Origin: Candidatus Rokuibacteriota bacterium
GTDB taxonomy: Bacteria; Methylomirabilota; Methylomirabilia; Rokubacteriales; CSP1-6
Reading direction: 5' to 3'
Assembly (NCBI GenBank): GCA_003221695.1
Contig: QHSX01000051.1
Span: 1 to 64,000 of the forward strand
DNA length: 64,000 nucleotides
Shown here: one piece after another, positions 22,965 to 32,430 of the stretch
How the letters are laid out: the number at the start of each line of letters is the position of its first letter
How positions within the stretch are numbered: the first letter of the stretch is position 1
The notes under the pieces: model-generated
Databases searched by the model: none
Seen by the model: the letters and a program-made list of their open reading frames with translations, nothing else
Told to the model about the DNA's origin: nothing
Position numbers and translations under genes: made by a program

Positions 22965-24947
22965 GTGATCGGCTGGGGCAGGGAGGTTGCCGGCGATCTC
23001 GTCGCGGCGGAGCGTCGCGAGTGGCTCTGCACGAACGGTCTGGGTGGCTTCGCGTCGGGCACCGTGGCGGGAACGCTCACGCGGCGCTACCACGGGCTCC
23101 TCGTGGCCGCGCGCGAGCCGCCTCTCGGCCGCATCCTGCTCGTGCCGAAGGTGAACGAGACGATCGGCTACGACGGTCTCACGCGTTTGCTCGGGGCCGA
23201 CCGCTGGGCGGGCGGCGCGGTCGATCCGCACGGCTACCGCGACATCGAGCGGTTCGCTCTCGACGGCACGACGCCCGTCTGGACGTACGCCGTCGCCGAC
23301 GCCCGGCTCGAGAAGCGCGTGTGGATGGAGCCGGGCGCGAACACGACGTACGTGGGCTACCGTGTCCTCCGCGCCCGGGGACCGCTGGGGCTCGAGCTCA
23401 AGGTCTTCGTCAACTACCGCGACTATCACGGCGTGACACGCGGCGACGGCCACCCCATGGACGTGGCGCCGGTCCAGAACGGGTTACGCGTCCTCGCGTT
23501 CGACGGCGCGTCGCCCCTCCTGCTCCTCGCCCAGGGCGCCGCGGCGCAGCCCGCCCACACCTGGTACCGGAACTTTGACCTGCCGCGTGAGCGCGAGCGC
23601 GGGCTCGAGGCGACAGAAGACCACCTCCATGCGGGGACGTTCGCGACGACGCTCGCGTCGGGCGAGGCGCTGACGCTCGTGCTCTCGGTCGAGGCCGCGC
23701 CGTCGGTCGACGGTACCGCGGCGTGGCGCCGCCGTGCACGCCACGAGGCCGAGCTGCTCGCCGTCTGGCGGCGCGCCCGGCCCGAGGCGCGCCGGGCGCC
23801 GGCGTGGATCGGGCAGCTCGTCCTGGCGGCGGATCAGTTCGTCGCCCGGCGCCGCCTGGCCGAGGACGCCGAGGGCACGACCGTCGTCGCCGGCTACCAC
23901 TGGTTCGGCGACTGGGGCCGCGACACGATGATCGCGCTGCCGGGACTGACGCTCGTGACGGGACGCCCCGACGTCACCCGACGCGTGCTGGCGACGTTCG
24001 CCCGCTTCGTCGATCGAGGATTGTTGCCGAATCGGTTCCCCGAGGCTGGGGAGGCGCCCGAGTACAACACGGTGGACGCGACGCTCTGGTACGTGGAGGC
24101 GGTCCGCGCCTACCACGCCGCCACGGGCGACGACGGCCTCCTCGAGGCGCTCTACCCCGGGCTCGAGGAGATCGTGCGCTGGCATCGCGAAGGCACCCGC
24201 TACGGCATCAAGGAGGATCCCACCGACGGGCTGCTCACCGCGGGCGCGCCCGGCGTCCAGCTCACGTGGATGGACGCGAAGGCCGGCGACCGGATCGTCA
24301 CTCCGCGCCGCGGCAAGGCGATCGAGATCAACGCCCTCTGGTACAACGCGCTCCACGCGATGCGCGGGTTCGCAAGGCGCCGGCGGAGGCCGGTCGAGCC
24401 CTGGGACGCGCTCGCCGCGCGGGTGCGGGCGGGATTCGAGCGGTTCTGGAGTGAGCGTGCGGGCCATTGCTACGACGTGATCGATGGTCCGGACGGCAAC
24501 GACGACACGCTCCGGCCCAACCAGATCATCGCCGTCTCGCTCCCCGAGAGCGCGCTGCCCGCCGCGCGCCAGCGCATGGTCGTGGACGCGTGTGCCCGCC
24601 ACCTCCTCACGTCCTACGGACTCCGGAGCTTGGCGCCCAGTCATCCGGAGTACCGCGGCCATTACGGCGGCGACCAGCGGGAGCGCGCCGGCGCCTACCA
24701 TCAGGGCACGGCGTGGGCGTGGCTCCTCGGTCCGTTCGCGCTCGCCCACCACAAGGTGTATCGCGACGCCGCCGTGGCGCGTTCCTTCCTCGAGCCGCTC
24801 GCCGACCACCTCGCCGACTACGGCGTGGGCTCCGTCGCCGAGATCTTCGACGGCGATCCGCCCTTCACGCCGCGCGGCTGCGTCGCCCAGGCGTGGTCGG
24901 TCGGCGAGACGCTCCGCGCCTGGCACGCGCTCGCCGCAGGCCGCTGA
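22965..24947 (+). CDS. Glycogen debranching enzyme (amylo-alpha-1,6-glucosidase type)
   Basis: A 660-residue enzyme with an N-terminal GDE_N domain (EWLCTNGLGGFASGTVAGTLTRRYHGLL) and a C-terminal (alpha/alpha)6 GH domain. Characteristic blocks are GYHWFGDWGRDTMIALPGL, EYNTVDATLWYVEAV and GAYHQGTAWAWLLGPF, which carry the catalytic acids of this archaeal/bacterial debranching family. It hydrolyses alpha-1,6 branches in glycogen or related glucans and so feeds glucose to the pgi, gnd, fba and glk genes that follow. The GTG at 22965 is favoured because the residues upstream of it lack family similarity. Confidence 0.88.
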   Translation: MIGWGREVAGDLVAAERREWLCTNGLGGFASGTVAGTLTRRYHGLLVAAREPPLGRILLVPKVNETIGYDGLTRLLGADRWAGGAVDPHGYRDIERFALDGTTPVWTYAVADARLEKRVWMEPGANTTYVGYRVLRARGPLGLELKVFVNYRDYHGVTRGDGHPMDVAPVQNGLRVLAFDGASPLLLLAQGAAAQPAHTWYRNFDLPRERERGLEATEDHLHAGTFATTLASGEALTLVLSVEAAPSVDGTAAWRRRARHEAELLAVWRRARPEARRAPAWIGQLVLAADQFVARRRLAEDAEGTTVVAGYHWFGDWGRDTMIALPGLTLVTGRPDVTRRVLATFARFVDRGLLPNRFPEAGEAPEYNTVDATLWYVEAVRAYHAATGDDGLLEALYPGLEEIVRWHREGTRYGIKEDPTDGLLTAGAPGVQLTWMDAKAGDRIVTPRRGKAIEINALWYNALHAMRGFARRRRRPVEPWDALAARVRAGFERFWSERAGHCYDVIDGPDGNDDTLRPNQIIAVSLPESALPAARQRMVVDACARHLLTSYGLRSLAPSHPEYRGHYGGDQRERAGAYHQGTAWAWLLGPFALAHHKVYRDAAVARSFLEPLADHLADYGVGSVAEIFDGDPPFTPRGCVAQAWSVGETLRAWHALAAGR

Positions 24948-24976
24948 GACGCTGGCGGCAACTCGGGGATCGTGTT

Positions 24977-25675
24977 ATGGGTGCGGAAAGCGTGCAGTTC
25001 GACACAACGGAACCGCTCGGTGCTCTCGCGCGCCGGGCCCTCGGGTTCGTCAAGGACGACACCGCCGTGGGGCTCGGCGCGGGCCGGGCCGCAACGGCGT
25101 TCGTGAGGGCGCTCGCCGCCCGCGTGCGCGACGGCCTCCGCGTGCGTGGTGTGCCCGTGTCCGAGGCCACGGCGGCGCTCGCGGGGGAGCTCGGCATCCC
25201 GCTGGTCGGTCTCGAGGTGGAGATCGACGTCACGGTGGATGGGGCCGACGAGGTGGATCCCGATCTGAATTTGATCAAGGGGTACGGCGGGGCCCTGGTG
25301 CGCGAGCGCATCGTGGCCGCGGCGTCGCGGCGCCAGATCATCCTCGTCGAGCGCGACAAGCTCGTTCCGCGGCTCGGCAGTCGGGGTCGCCTGCCCGTCG
25401 AGGTCGTCTCGTTCGCGCTGCCGCTCAGCCGGCGCCGCCTCGCCGCCCTCGGCCTCGCGCCCACGCTCCGGATGGCCGGCGAGAGTCAGTTCGTGACGGA
25501 CAACGGGAACGTCATCCTGGACTGCGTCGTGGGACCGATCGTAGACCCGCCCGCGCTCGAGCGGGCGCTCCGCGCGGTGCCCGGCGTCGTGGACACGGGG
25601 CTCTTCCTCGGGACGGCAGACACCGTCCTGGTCGCCGACGGCACCTCGGTGAGCGAGCTCAGCCGGCAGCGGTAA
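24977..25675 (+). CDS. rpiA: Ribose-5-phosphate isomerase A
   Basis: A 232-residue RpiA interconverting ribose-5-phosphate and ribulose-5-phosphate. The phosphate loop GLGAGRAATAF and the active-site block VDGADEVDPDLNLIKGYGGAL are present, as are the catalytic-region residues in ERDKLVPRLG. ATG at 24977. It sits 29 bases after the debranching enzyme and 3 bases before pgi, consistent with one operon for the pentose phosphate and upper glycolytic steps. Length is normal. Confidence 0.92.
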   Translation: MGAESVQFDTTEPLGALARRALGFVKDDTAVGLGAGRAATAFVRALAARVRDGLRVRGVPVSEATAALAGELGIPLVGLEVEIDVTVDGADEVDPDLNLIKGYGGALVRERIVAAASRRQIILVERDKLVPRLGSRGRLPVEVVSFALPLSRRRLAALGLAPTLRMAGESQFVTDNGNVILDCVVGPIVDPPALERALRAVPGVVDTGLFLGTADTVLVADGTSVSELSRQR

Positions 25676-25678
25676 GAG

Positions 25679-27337
25679 ATGAACCGCCAGACGCGGCTCT
25701 TGCCCGCCGAGCTCGAGAAGCAGGTGAGGCGGACACTCGAGGAGTGGGCGGCCACGGGGAAGGTGCGCCGCCTGTGGGCGCGCGACGCCACCCTCTGGAC
25801 GGGCGCGGACGAAGCGAGCTGGCTCGGCTGGCTCGGGATCGCACGCCACCAGGTCGGCCGCGTCGACGACCTCCGTCGCCTGGCCGAGGACGTCCGGCGT
25901 GAGGGCTTCACGCGCGCGCTCCTGCTCGGCATGGGAGGCTCGAGCCTCGCTCCCGAGGTGCTGAAGGAGACGTTCGGCCGGATCGACGGATTCCCCGAGG
26001 TGCTCGTGCTCGACTCTACCGATCCCGCCCAGATCAAGGCGCTCGAGCGGAAGGTGGACCTCGCGAAGGCGCTCTTCATCGTCTCGTCGAAGTCGGGGAC
26101 CACGCTGGAGCCGAACATCTTCAAGCGGTACTTCTTCGAGCGCGCCAGCCAGGTGGTCGGCGCGGAGCGCGCGGGCAGCCGGTTCATCGCGATCACCGAT
26201 CCGGGCTCGCACCTCCACAAGGTCGCCGACGTCGACCGGTTCCGCCGCATCTTCTTCGGTGACCCGTCGATCGGCGGACGGTACTCCGCGCTCTCGGACT
26301 TCGGCATGGTGTCCGCGGCCGTCATGGGCCTCGACGTGTCGCGGCTTCTCGAGCGGGCGGAGGAGATGGCGGAGGCCTGCGCGGCCAGCGTGCCGGTGGA
26401 GAAGAATCCCGGCGTCGTCCTCGGCGTCACCCTGGGCGTGCTCGCGACGCACGGACGCGACAAGGTCACGCTGATCGTGTCGCCCGCCCTCTACGATCTC
26501 GGCGCATGGCTCGAGCAGCTCCTCGCCGAGTCGACCGGCAAGGAGGGGAAGGGGCTGATCCCCGTCGACCGCGAGCCGCTCGGCCCGCCTGAGGTCTACG
26601 GCGCCGACCGCCTCTTCGTGTATCTCCGGCTCGCGTCCGCGCCGGACGAGCATCAAGACCCCGCGGTGGAGGCGCTCGAGGGCGCGGGACACCCGGTCGT
26701 CAGGATCACGCTGAACGATCTCTACGATCTCGGGGCCGAATTCTTCCGGTGGGAGTTCGCGACGGCCGTGGCGGGCTCCGTGCTCGGCGTCAACGCGTTC
26801 AACCAGCCCGACGTCGAGGCGAGCAAGGTCGCGACGCGTCGGCTGACGGACGAGTACGAGAAAACGGGGAAGCTGCCGCTCGAGTCGCCGCTCAGCGTGA
26901 GTGAGGGGACCCTCGCCGCGGCGCTCGGCGCGCACTTCCGGACGATCAAGCCCGGAGACTACGTCGCGCTTCTCGCCTATGTCGAGATGAGCGCCGCACA
27001 CGAGGCCACGCTCCAGACGATCCGCCGGTCCCTCCGGGACCGGTACCGGGTCGCGACGTGCCTGGGGTTCGGACCGCGCTTTTTGCACTCGACGGGACAG
27101 GCGTACAAGGGCGGTCCGAACACGGGCGTGTTCCTCCAGGTCACGTGCGACGACGCCGGGGACCTCGCGGTGCCCGGGCAGACCTACACGTTCGGCGTCG
27201 TGAAGACTGCGCAGGCGCGCGGCGACTTTCAGGTGCTCGTCGAGCGCGGCCGCCGCGCCCTGCGGGTCCATCTCGGCACGGACGTCGCGGATGGGCTCCG
27301 GACGCTGCGGTCGGCCGTCGGCGAGGCGCTCGGATAA
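25679..27337 (+). CDS. pgi: Glucose-6-phosphate isomerase
   Basis: A 552-residue PGI. SIS-fold signatures are seen in [13 protein letters not shown] and in [14 protein letters not shown] (phosphate-binding SKSGTT), plus [13 protein letters not shown]. The sequence resembles the PGI part of bifunctional transaldolase/PGI proteins but lacks a transaldolase domain. It converts glucose-6-phosphate to fructose-6-phosphate, linking glucan breakdown to glycolysis. ATG three bases after rpiA. Confidence 0.92.
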   Translation: MNRQTRLLPAELEKQVRRTLEEWAATGKVRRLWARDATLWTGADEASWLGWLGIARHQVGRVDDLRRLAEDVRREGFTRALLLGMGGSSLAPEVLKETFGRIDGFPEVLVLDSTDPAQIKALERKVDLAKALFIVSSKSGTTLEPNIFKRYFFERASQVVGAERAGSRFIAITDPGSHLHKVADVDRFRRIFFGDPSIGGRYSALSDFGMVSAAVMGLDVSRLLERAEEMAEACAASVPVEKNPGVVLGVTLGVLATHGRDKVTLIVSPALYDLGAWLEQLLAESTGKEGKGLIPVDREPLGPPEVYGADRLFVYLRLASAPDEHQDPAVEALEGAGHPVVRITLNDLYDLGAEFFRWEFATAVAGSVLGVNAFNQPDVEASKVATRRLTDEYEKTGKLPLESPLSVSEGTLAAALGAHFRTIKPGDYVALLAYVEMSAAHEATLQTIRRSLRDRYRVATCLGFGPRFLHSTGQAYKGGPNTGVFLQVTCDDAGDLAVPGQTYTFGVVKTAQARGDFQVLVERGRRALRVHLGTDVADGLRTLRSAVGEALG

Positions 27338-27360
27338 CGGACTGTGGCGAGGAGACGAGC

Positions 27361-28344
27361 ATGCAGATCGGGATGGTCGGCCTGGGGCGGATGGGCGGGA
27401 ACATGGCGCGGCGGCTCCTGCGGGGCGGCCACGAGGTCGTCGCCTACGCGACCGATGCGACCGCCGTCCGCCAGCTCGCGGGCGAGGGCGCGGTCGGGGC
27501 GCTGACGCTCGACGACTTCGTGGCCAGGCTCAAGCCGCCGCGCGTGGCATGGGTGATGGTGCCGGCGGGTCCGCCGACCGAGCAGGTCGTGACGGACCTC
27601 GCCCGCCGCCTGGATCCCGGTGACACGCTCATCGACGGCGGCAACTCCTACTTCAAGGACGACGTGCGCCGGAGCCGGACGCTCCGCGAGCGACGGATCA
27701 ACTTCGTGGACGTCGGCACGAGCGGCGGCGTCTGGGGGCTCGAGCGCGGGTACTGTCTGATGATCGGCGGCGACCGGGCGGTCGTGGCCCGCCTCGATCC
27801 GATCTTCCGGACGCTCGCGCCCGGGGTAGACACCGTCCCGGGCACGCCCGGGCGCGAGAGGTCCGGGTCCCCCGCGGAGCACGGCTACCTCTATTGCGGG
27901 CCGTCGGGTGCCGGCCACTTCGTCAAGATGGTCCACAACGGGATCGAGTACGGGCTGATGCAGGCGTACGCGGAGGGGCTCGACATCATGAAGAACGCGA
28001 ACTCGAAGGACCTGCCGGAGGAGCTCAGGTACGACCTCGACCTCGCGGACATTGCCGAGCTGTGGCGTCGCGGCTCCGTCGTCAGCTCCTGGCTCCTGGA
28101 CCTCACGGCGCAGGCGCTCGCCGAGAACCCGACCCTCTCCGCCTACACGGGCGTCGTCGCGGACTCCGGCGAGGGGCGCTGGACGATCATGGCGGCACTC
28201 GAGGAGGCCGTGCCCTGCGACGTTCTCGCCGCCTCCCTCTCCGCGCGCTTCCGCTCGCGCCAGGAGCACACCTTCGCGGAGAGGGTGCTCTCGGCGATGC
28301 GCCACAAGTTCGGCGGCCACGTCGAGCAGCCGACGGGCGGTTGA
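27361..28344 (+). CDS. gnd: 6-phosphogluconate dehydrogenase (decarboxylating), short form
   Basis: A 327-residue enzyme of the short GndA type. It starts [19 protein letters not shown], with GxGxxG for NAD(P). The substrate and catalytic blocks are [32 protein letters not shown], and [19 protein letters not shown] with the catalytic lysine. It oxidatively decarboxylates 6-phosphogluconate to ribulose-5-phosphate, the substrate of the rpiA product three genes upstream. No zwf is seen in the window. Confidence 0.93.
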   Translation: MQIGMVGLGRMGGNMARRLLRGGHEVVAYATDATAVRQLAGEGAVGALTLDDFVARLKPPRVAWVMVPAGPPTEQVVTDLARRLDPGDTLIDGGNSYFKDDVRRSRTLRERRINFVDVGTSGGVWGLERGYCLMIGGDRAVVARLDPIFRTLAPGVDTVPGTPGRERSGSPAEHGYLYCGPSGAGHFVKMVHNGIEYGLMQAYAEGLDIMKNANSKDLPEELRYDLDLADIAELWRRGSVVSSWLLDLTAQALAENPTLSAYTGVVADSGEGRWTIMAALEEAVPCDVLAASLSARFRSRQEHTFAERVLSAMRHKFGGHVEQPTGG

Positions 28345-28362
28345 GAGCGGGTCCGGCGGAAC

Positions 28363-29112
28363 GTGACCGAGCCGATCACGCTCCACGCGCACGTCGAGGG
28401 CTCGAGCGCCCCTGACGCGGCGGAGCTCGCCGTGCTCCTCGGCCAGCTCGCCGTCGCCGGGAAGATCGTCGCGCGTGAGCTCGCTAGCGCCGCGCTCGTC
28501 GGTCAGCTCGGGCCGACCGGCGCCACGAACGTCCAGGGCGAAGCCGTCAAGAAGCTGGACGCGTGGGCGAACGACGTGGTCGTGCGCGCGCTCGAGGCGA
28601 CGGGGCTCGTGAGCGCGCTCGTCTCCGAGGAGTCGGACGAGCCGATTCGCCCCGCGGCGCGGGGTGCTCGCGGCGGATACGTCGTCTGCGTCGACCCCGT
28701 CGACGGGTCGTCGAACCTGGATGTCAACGGGATCGTCGGGACCATCTTCTCGACCCGGCGGAGCCGGGGGCCGGGGGACGACACGCGACAGCCGGGCACG
28801 GCGGCCTTACACGGCGCGTTACGTCGGCTCGCTCGTCGCCGACTTTCACCGCACACTGCTCGAAGGCGGGATCTATCTCTACCCGCCCGAGGCGAGCCGA
28901 GCGTCGGGGAAGCTCCGCCTCCACTACGAGGCGGCGCCCATGGCCTTCCTCGCCGAGCAGGCGGGCGGCCGCGCGAGCACCGGACACGAGAGATCATGAC
29001 GATCGACGCGGCCACGCCGCACGCGCGGGTGCCGCTCGTCATCGGGAGTCCCGACGACGTGGCGATGGCGGAGGATTTCATCGGAGGACGGCAATGGCGA
29101 CGGAGCGGGTGA
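28363..29112 (+). pseudogene. fbp: Class I fructose-1,6-bisphosphatase, broken (internal deletion plus frameshifts)
   Basis: Three blocks of a class I FBPase are recognisable in two frames. Frame 1 (28363 to about 28755) gives the N-terminal half up to [13 protein letters not shown] and VGTIFS. The second block, from 28802 in another frame, gives [21 protein letters not shown] and [14 protein letters not shown]. After about 28985 the first frame resumes with HARVPLVIGSPDDV. About 100 residues that normally lie between the first two blocks are missing. Two indels plus a deletion make an active enzyme unlikely. The 3' end overlaps the aldolase start. A misassembled contig is the main alternative, since neighbours are intact. 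Confidence 0.8.
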
Positions 29113-30020
29113 GCGAGATCCTGAGCTGGTACGGCAGCGACAACCCCGGGACGCTGACGAACCTCGCGCGTCTTCTGAACCACGGCGCGCTCGCAGGCAC
29201 CGGGCGCCTCGTGATCCTGCCGGTGGATCAGGGGTTCGAGCACGGGCCGGGACGGTCCTTCGCGATGAACCCGACCGCGTACGACCCGCGCTACCACTTC
29301 GGGCTCGCGATCGAGGCGGGGTGCAACGCCTACGCGGCGCCGCTCGGTTTCCTCGAGGCGGGGGCGCGCGAGTTCGCGGGCCGGGTGCCGTTGATCCTGA
29401 AGCTCAACAACCACGACGTGCTCCTCGAGGAGCGCGACCCGGCGCAGGCCCTCACGGGCAGCGTCGGCGACGCCGTGCGCCTCGGCTGCGTCGGAATCGG
29501 CTTCACGATCTATCCCGGGTCCGAGCATCGGCTGACGATGTACGGCCAGCTTCGCGCCCTCGCCGAGGAGGCGAAGGCGCACGGTCTCGCCGTGGTCGTG
29601 TGGTCGTACCCGCGCGGCTCGGGGCTCTCCAAGGAAGGCGAGACGGCGATCGACGTCACGGCGTACGCCGCCCACATCGCCGCCCAGCTCGGCGCCCACG
29701 TCATCAAGGTAAAACTGCCCTCGGCGCACGTCGAACAGGCCGCGGCGAAGAAGGTCTACGACAAGGAGGGGGTCCCCCTCGGGACGCTCGCCGAACGCGT
29801 GCGCCATGTCGTCCAGGCCGCCTTCGACGGGCGGCGGATCGTGATCTTCTCGGGAGGGGCGGCCGACACGGACGAGGCGGTCTTCGAGCAGGTCAGGGCG
29901 ATCCGCGACGGCGGGGGCTTCGGCTCGATCATCGGGCGCAACTCGTTCCAGCGGCGGAAGCCCGACGCCCTGCGGTTCCTCAAGACGGTCATGGACATCT
30001 ACGCCGGGGCCAAGAAGTAG
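29094..30020 (+). CDS. fba: Class I (DhnA-type) fructose-bisphosphate aldolase
   Basis: A 308-residue Schiff-base aldolase of the DhnA/FbaB type. Blocks include LVILPVDQGFEHGPG near the N-terminus, VVVWSYPRGSGLSKEG and the Schiff-base lysine in AHVIKVKLPSAH (near residue 205). It cleaves fructose-1,6-bisphosphate to triose phosphates, or runs in reverse for gluconeogenesis. ATG at 29094 with GGAGGA 5 bases upstream; this start lies inside the remnant of the fbp gene. Its stop overlaps the glk start by one base. Confidence 0.92.
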   Translation: MATERVSEILSWYGSDNPGTLTNLARLLNHGALAGTGRLVILPVDQGFEHGPGRSFAMNPTAYDPRYHFGLAIEAGCNAYAAPLGFLEAGAREFAGRVPLILKLNNHDVLLEERDPAQALTGSVGDAVRLGCVGIGFTIYPGSEHRLTMYGQLRALAEEAKAHGLAVVVWSYPRGSGLSKEGETAIDVTAYAAHIAAQLGAHVIKVKLPSAHVEQAAAKKVYDKEGVPLGTLAERVRHVVQAAFDGRRIVIFSGGAADTDEAVFEQVRAIRDGGGFGSIIGRNSFQRRKPDALRFLKTVMDIYAGAKK

Positions 30021-31039
30021 TGATCCTCGCCGGCGACGTCGGCGGGACCAAGACGGCGCTCGCCCTGTTCGACCGTCGGGACGGTGCCCTCGTGCTGGCG
30101 CGCGCGGCGGAGCTCTCGAGCCATGAGTTCCCGACGTTCGAGGACGCGGTCGCGCGCTTCATCGCCGACGGCCCGAGGCCGACGATCGACGCCGCCTGCT
30201 TCGGTGTCGCCGGGCGCGTCGCCAGCGGACGGAGCGTCGCGACCAATCTCCCCTGGCGCCTCGACGAGGCGACGCTCCGCACGAGCATTCCCGCGCCGCG
30301 GGTCCGGCTGCTCAACGACCTCGAGGCGACGGGCTACGGCGTGCTCACGTTGCCACCGACGGCGCTCGCGCCGCTCCAGCCCGGCACCCCGCGGCGGGGC
30401 AACATGGCGCTGCTCGCCGCGGGCACGGGGCTGGGCGAGGCGCTCCTCATCTGGGACGGCGAGCGCCATCTCGTGGTCGCCTCCGAGGGCGGGCACGCCG
30501 ACTTCGCGCCGCGCACCGACCTCGAGCTGGAGCTGCTCCGCTTCCTCCGGAAGGAGCACGGCCGGGTGAGCTGGGAGCGCGTGCTCTCCGGACCGGGTCT
30601 CTTCAACATCTATCGGTTTCTCCGCGACACCGGCGACGTGCCGGAACCGTCGTGGCTCGGCGACCGGATCGCGCACGGCGACCCGAGCGCCGTCGTGTCC
30701 GAGGTCGGGCTGGCCGGTGCCCATCCGCTCTGCGTCCAGGCGCTCGACCTCTTCAGTGCGGTCTACGGCGCGGAGGCGGGCAACCTCGCCCTCAAGGCCC
30801 TGGCGGTGGGCGGCGTCTACCTCGGTGGCGGGATCGCGCCGAAGCTCAGCGCGAAGCTCGCCGACGGGGCGTTCGCGACCGCGTTCTGCGACAAGGGACG
30901 GTTCGCGGACTTGATGGCGTCGATCCCGGTATGGCTTGTGCTCGAGCCGCGCGCGGCGCTCCTCGGCGCCGCCCACGTCGCCGCGACGCTCTTGGCCGAG
31001 GGCACCGAACGCACAATCCGAGTCGGAGGCAATCAATGA
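30020..31039 (+). CDS. glk: Glucokinase (Glk family)
   Basis: A 339-residue ASKHA kinase of the proteobacterial Glk type. ILAGDVGGTKTALALF is the phosphate-1 loop, RLLNDLEATGYG carries the catalytic Asp, and AAGTGLGEALL is phosphate-2. It phosphorylates glucose released by the debranching enzyme and the GH63-type glucosidase nearby. GTG start at 30020 overlaps the aldolase stop; its own stop overlaps the start of the selenoprotein oxidoreductase (ATGATGG). Confidence 0.92.
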   Translation: MILAGDVGGTKTALALFDRRDGALVLARAAELSSHEFPTFEDAVARFIADGPRPTIDAACFGVAGRVASGRSVATNLPWRLDEATLRTSIPAPRVRLLNDLEATGYGVLTLPPTALAPLQPGTPRRGNMALLAAGTGLGEALLIWDGERHLVVASEGGHADFAPRTDLELELLRFLRKEHGRVSWERVLSGPGLFNIYRFLRDTGDVPEPSWLGDRIAHGDPSAVVSEVGLAGAHPLCVQALDLFSAVYGAEAGNLALKALAVGGVYLGGGIAPKLSAKLADGAFATAFCDKGRFADLMASIPVWLVLEPRAALLGAAHVAATLLAEGTERTIRVGGNQ

Positions 31040-32412
31040 TGGATCGCTACGACCTGCTCGTCATCGGTGGCGGCGCGGCCGGCATCAACGCCCTCAAGCA
31101 GGGCGTGAAGCTTGGCGTCCGCGTCGCGCTCGTGGATTCGGGGCCGCTCGGAGGTACCTGCATCAACCGTGGGTGAATCCCCAAAAAGACCTTGGTAAGG
31201 TCTGGGCGGATTCACCGGCTGGTCAAGGAGGCGGGGGCCTTCGGCACACGGACGGGTCCGGACGTCGCGCTCGACTGGGACACGATCGTCCGGCGCCAGC
31301 ACGCGATCGTCCGCGAGCTCCAGCCGCCCGCCGCGGCCTTCGAGAAGTCGGGGGCAAAAATCTACCTCGGCGAGGCGCGCTTCGTCAACGCGCACACGGT
31401 CCAGGCCGACGGCCGGCAGATCCAGGGCGACAAGATCGTCATCGCGGCGGGCTCCGAGCCGGTCGTGCCGCCGGTTCCGGGATGCGGGCTCGCGATCACC
31501 TCAGACGATCTCCTGTTCCTGCCGCAGTTCCCCCAGAGCCTCGTGCTCGTCGGCGGCGGCGTGATCGGCCTCGAGATGGCGGGAGCGTTCAGCGACCTCG
31601 GCTCCACCGTCACCGTGATCGCCCGCGATCCCGAGGTTCTCCCGACGCTCGACGGTGACGTCGCGGCGTATATCAGGAAAACGCTCGAGGGCCGCGGGGT
31701 GACGTTTCACCTCGGCGCGACCCTCGAGCGGCTCTCGGGCGCCCGGGGTGCGATCACCGCTCACATCACGAGCGGCGGCGCGCCGCTCGCCGTCACGGCG
31801 CAGCAGGTCTGCCTGGCGATCGGACGCCGCTACACTCCGCGACGCACCGGGACCGATGCGATCGGGCTGGAGCACGGCGGGCTGGGGCTCAGGGTCGACG
31901 CGTACCTCCGGACGACGCTGCCCCACGTCTACGCCGCGGGCGACGCGGCGGGCAACGTGCAGCTCACACCCACCGCCGCCTACGAGGGGAAGACCGCGGC
32001 GCTCAACGCGCTCCGCGGCAACGTAGAGACCGTGGAGTACACGGTCGTCCCGCAGACGATCTTCACGACGCCTGAAGTCGCGCGCGTCGGGCTCACGCAG
32101 GCCGAGGCCACGCGCCGCGGCGTCAAGTGTCACGTCGCCCGGCACGACCTCACGGGCGCGTCGAACGGGCGCGTGACGGGCGAGGACGGCGGCTACCTCA
32201 AGCTCGTCTTCGACGGCGCGACCGAGAAGGTCCTGGGCGTCCAGATGGTGTCCTGGGCGGCGGCGGAGCTGATCCAGCTCGCCGCCCTCGCCATTCGCAC
32301 CGGCGCCAACGCCGGCCTCCTGTCGAGCCAGCTCGCGATCCACCCGAGCCACGGCGAGCGGTTGATCAAATTCTTCGGGCACGATCACCACGAGGTCTGC
32401 GCGCCCGAGTAG
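31036..32412 (+). CDS. FAD pyridine nucleotide-disulfide oxidoreductase with in-frame UGA (probable selenocysteine)
   Basis: A 458-residue dihydrolipoamide dehydrogenase/mercuric-reductase-like enzyme. The FAD loop VIGGGAAGINAL is at residues 9-20. The redox motif normally reads GGTC-x4-C-IPKK; here it is GGTCINRG, then TGA (31174-31176, residue 47), then IPKKTL, so UGA sits exactly on the second cysteine. The frame continues with the NAD loop LVGGGVIGLEMAG, the second FAD block VYAAGDAAG and the C-terminal catalytic HPSHGE. All are intact, which rules against a decayed gene. A SECIS-like hairpin follows the TGA. It is last-but-one in the sugar operon, overlapping glk. The electron acceptor and substrate are unknown; no extra C-terminal CysCys of MerA is present. 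Confidence 0.85.
31174..31203 (+). promoter_or_regulatory. bSECIS-like hairpin in the disulfide oxidoreductase gene
   Basis: After TGA (31174-31176), AGACCTT (31187-31193) pairs with AAGGTCT (31197-31203) around GGT. Seventeen nucleotides separate the UGA from the apical loop, the same distance as in the OsmC-like gene, and the loop begins with G. This meets the published bacterial SECIS spacing and loop-G rule. Confidence 0.72.
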
Positions 32413-32430
32413 CGCCGAACGGTGTGAGGA

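Noticed and set aside
28985-29000. A third selenocysteine UGA at 28997-28999 in the fructose bisphosphatase
   Set aside because: Similarity continues in a different frame, not in frame after the TGA, and no cysteine is expected there. This is a frameshift.
31192-32412. Treating the oxidoreductase as a shorter protein starting after the UGA
   Set aside because: It would lack the FAD-binding domain and the first redox cysteine, yet keep perfect downstream motifs. The frame before the UGA supplies exactly these parts.
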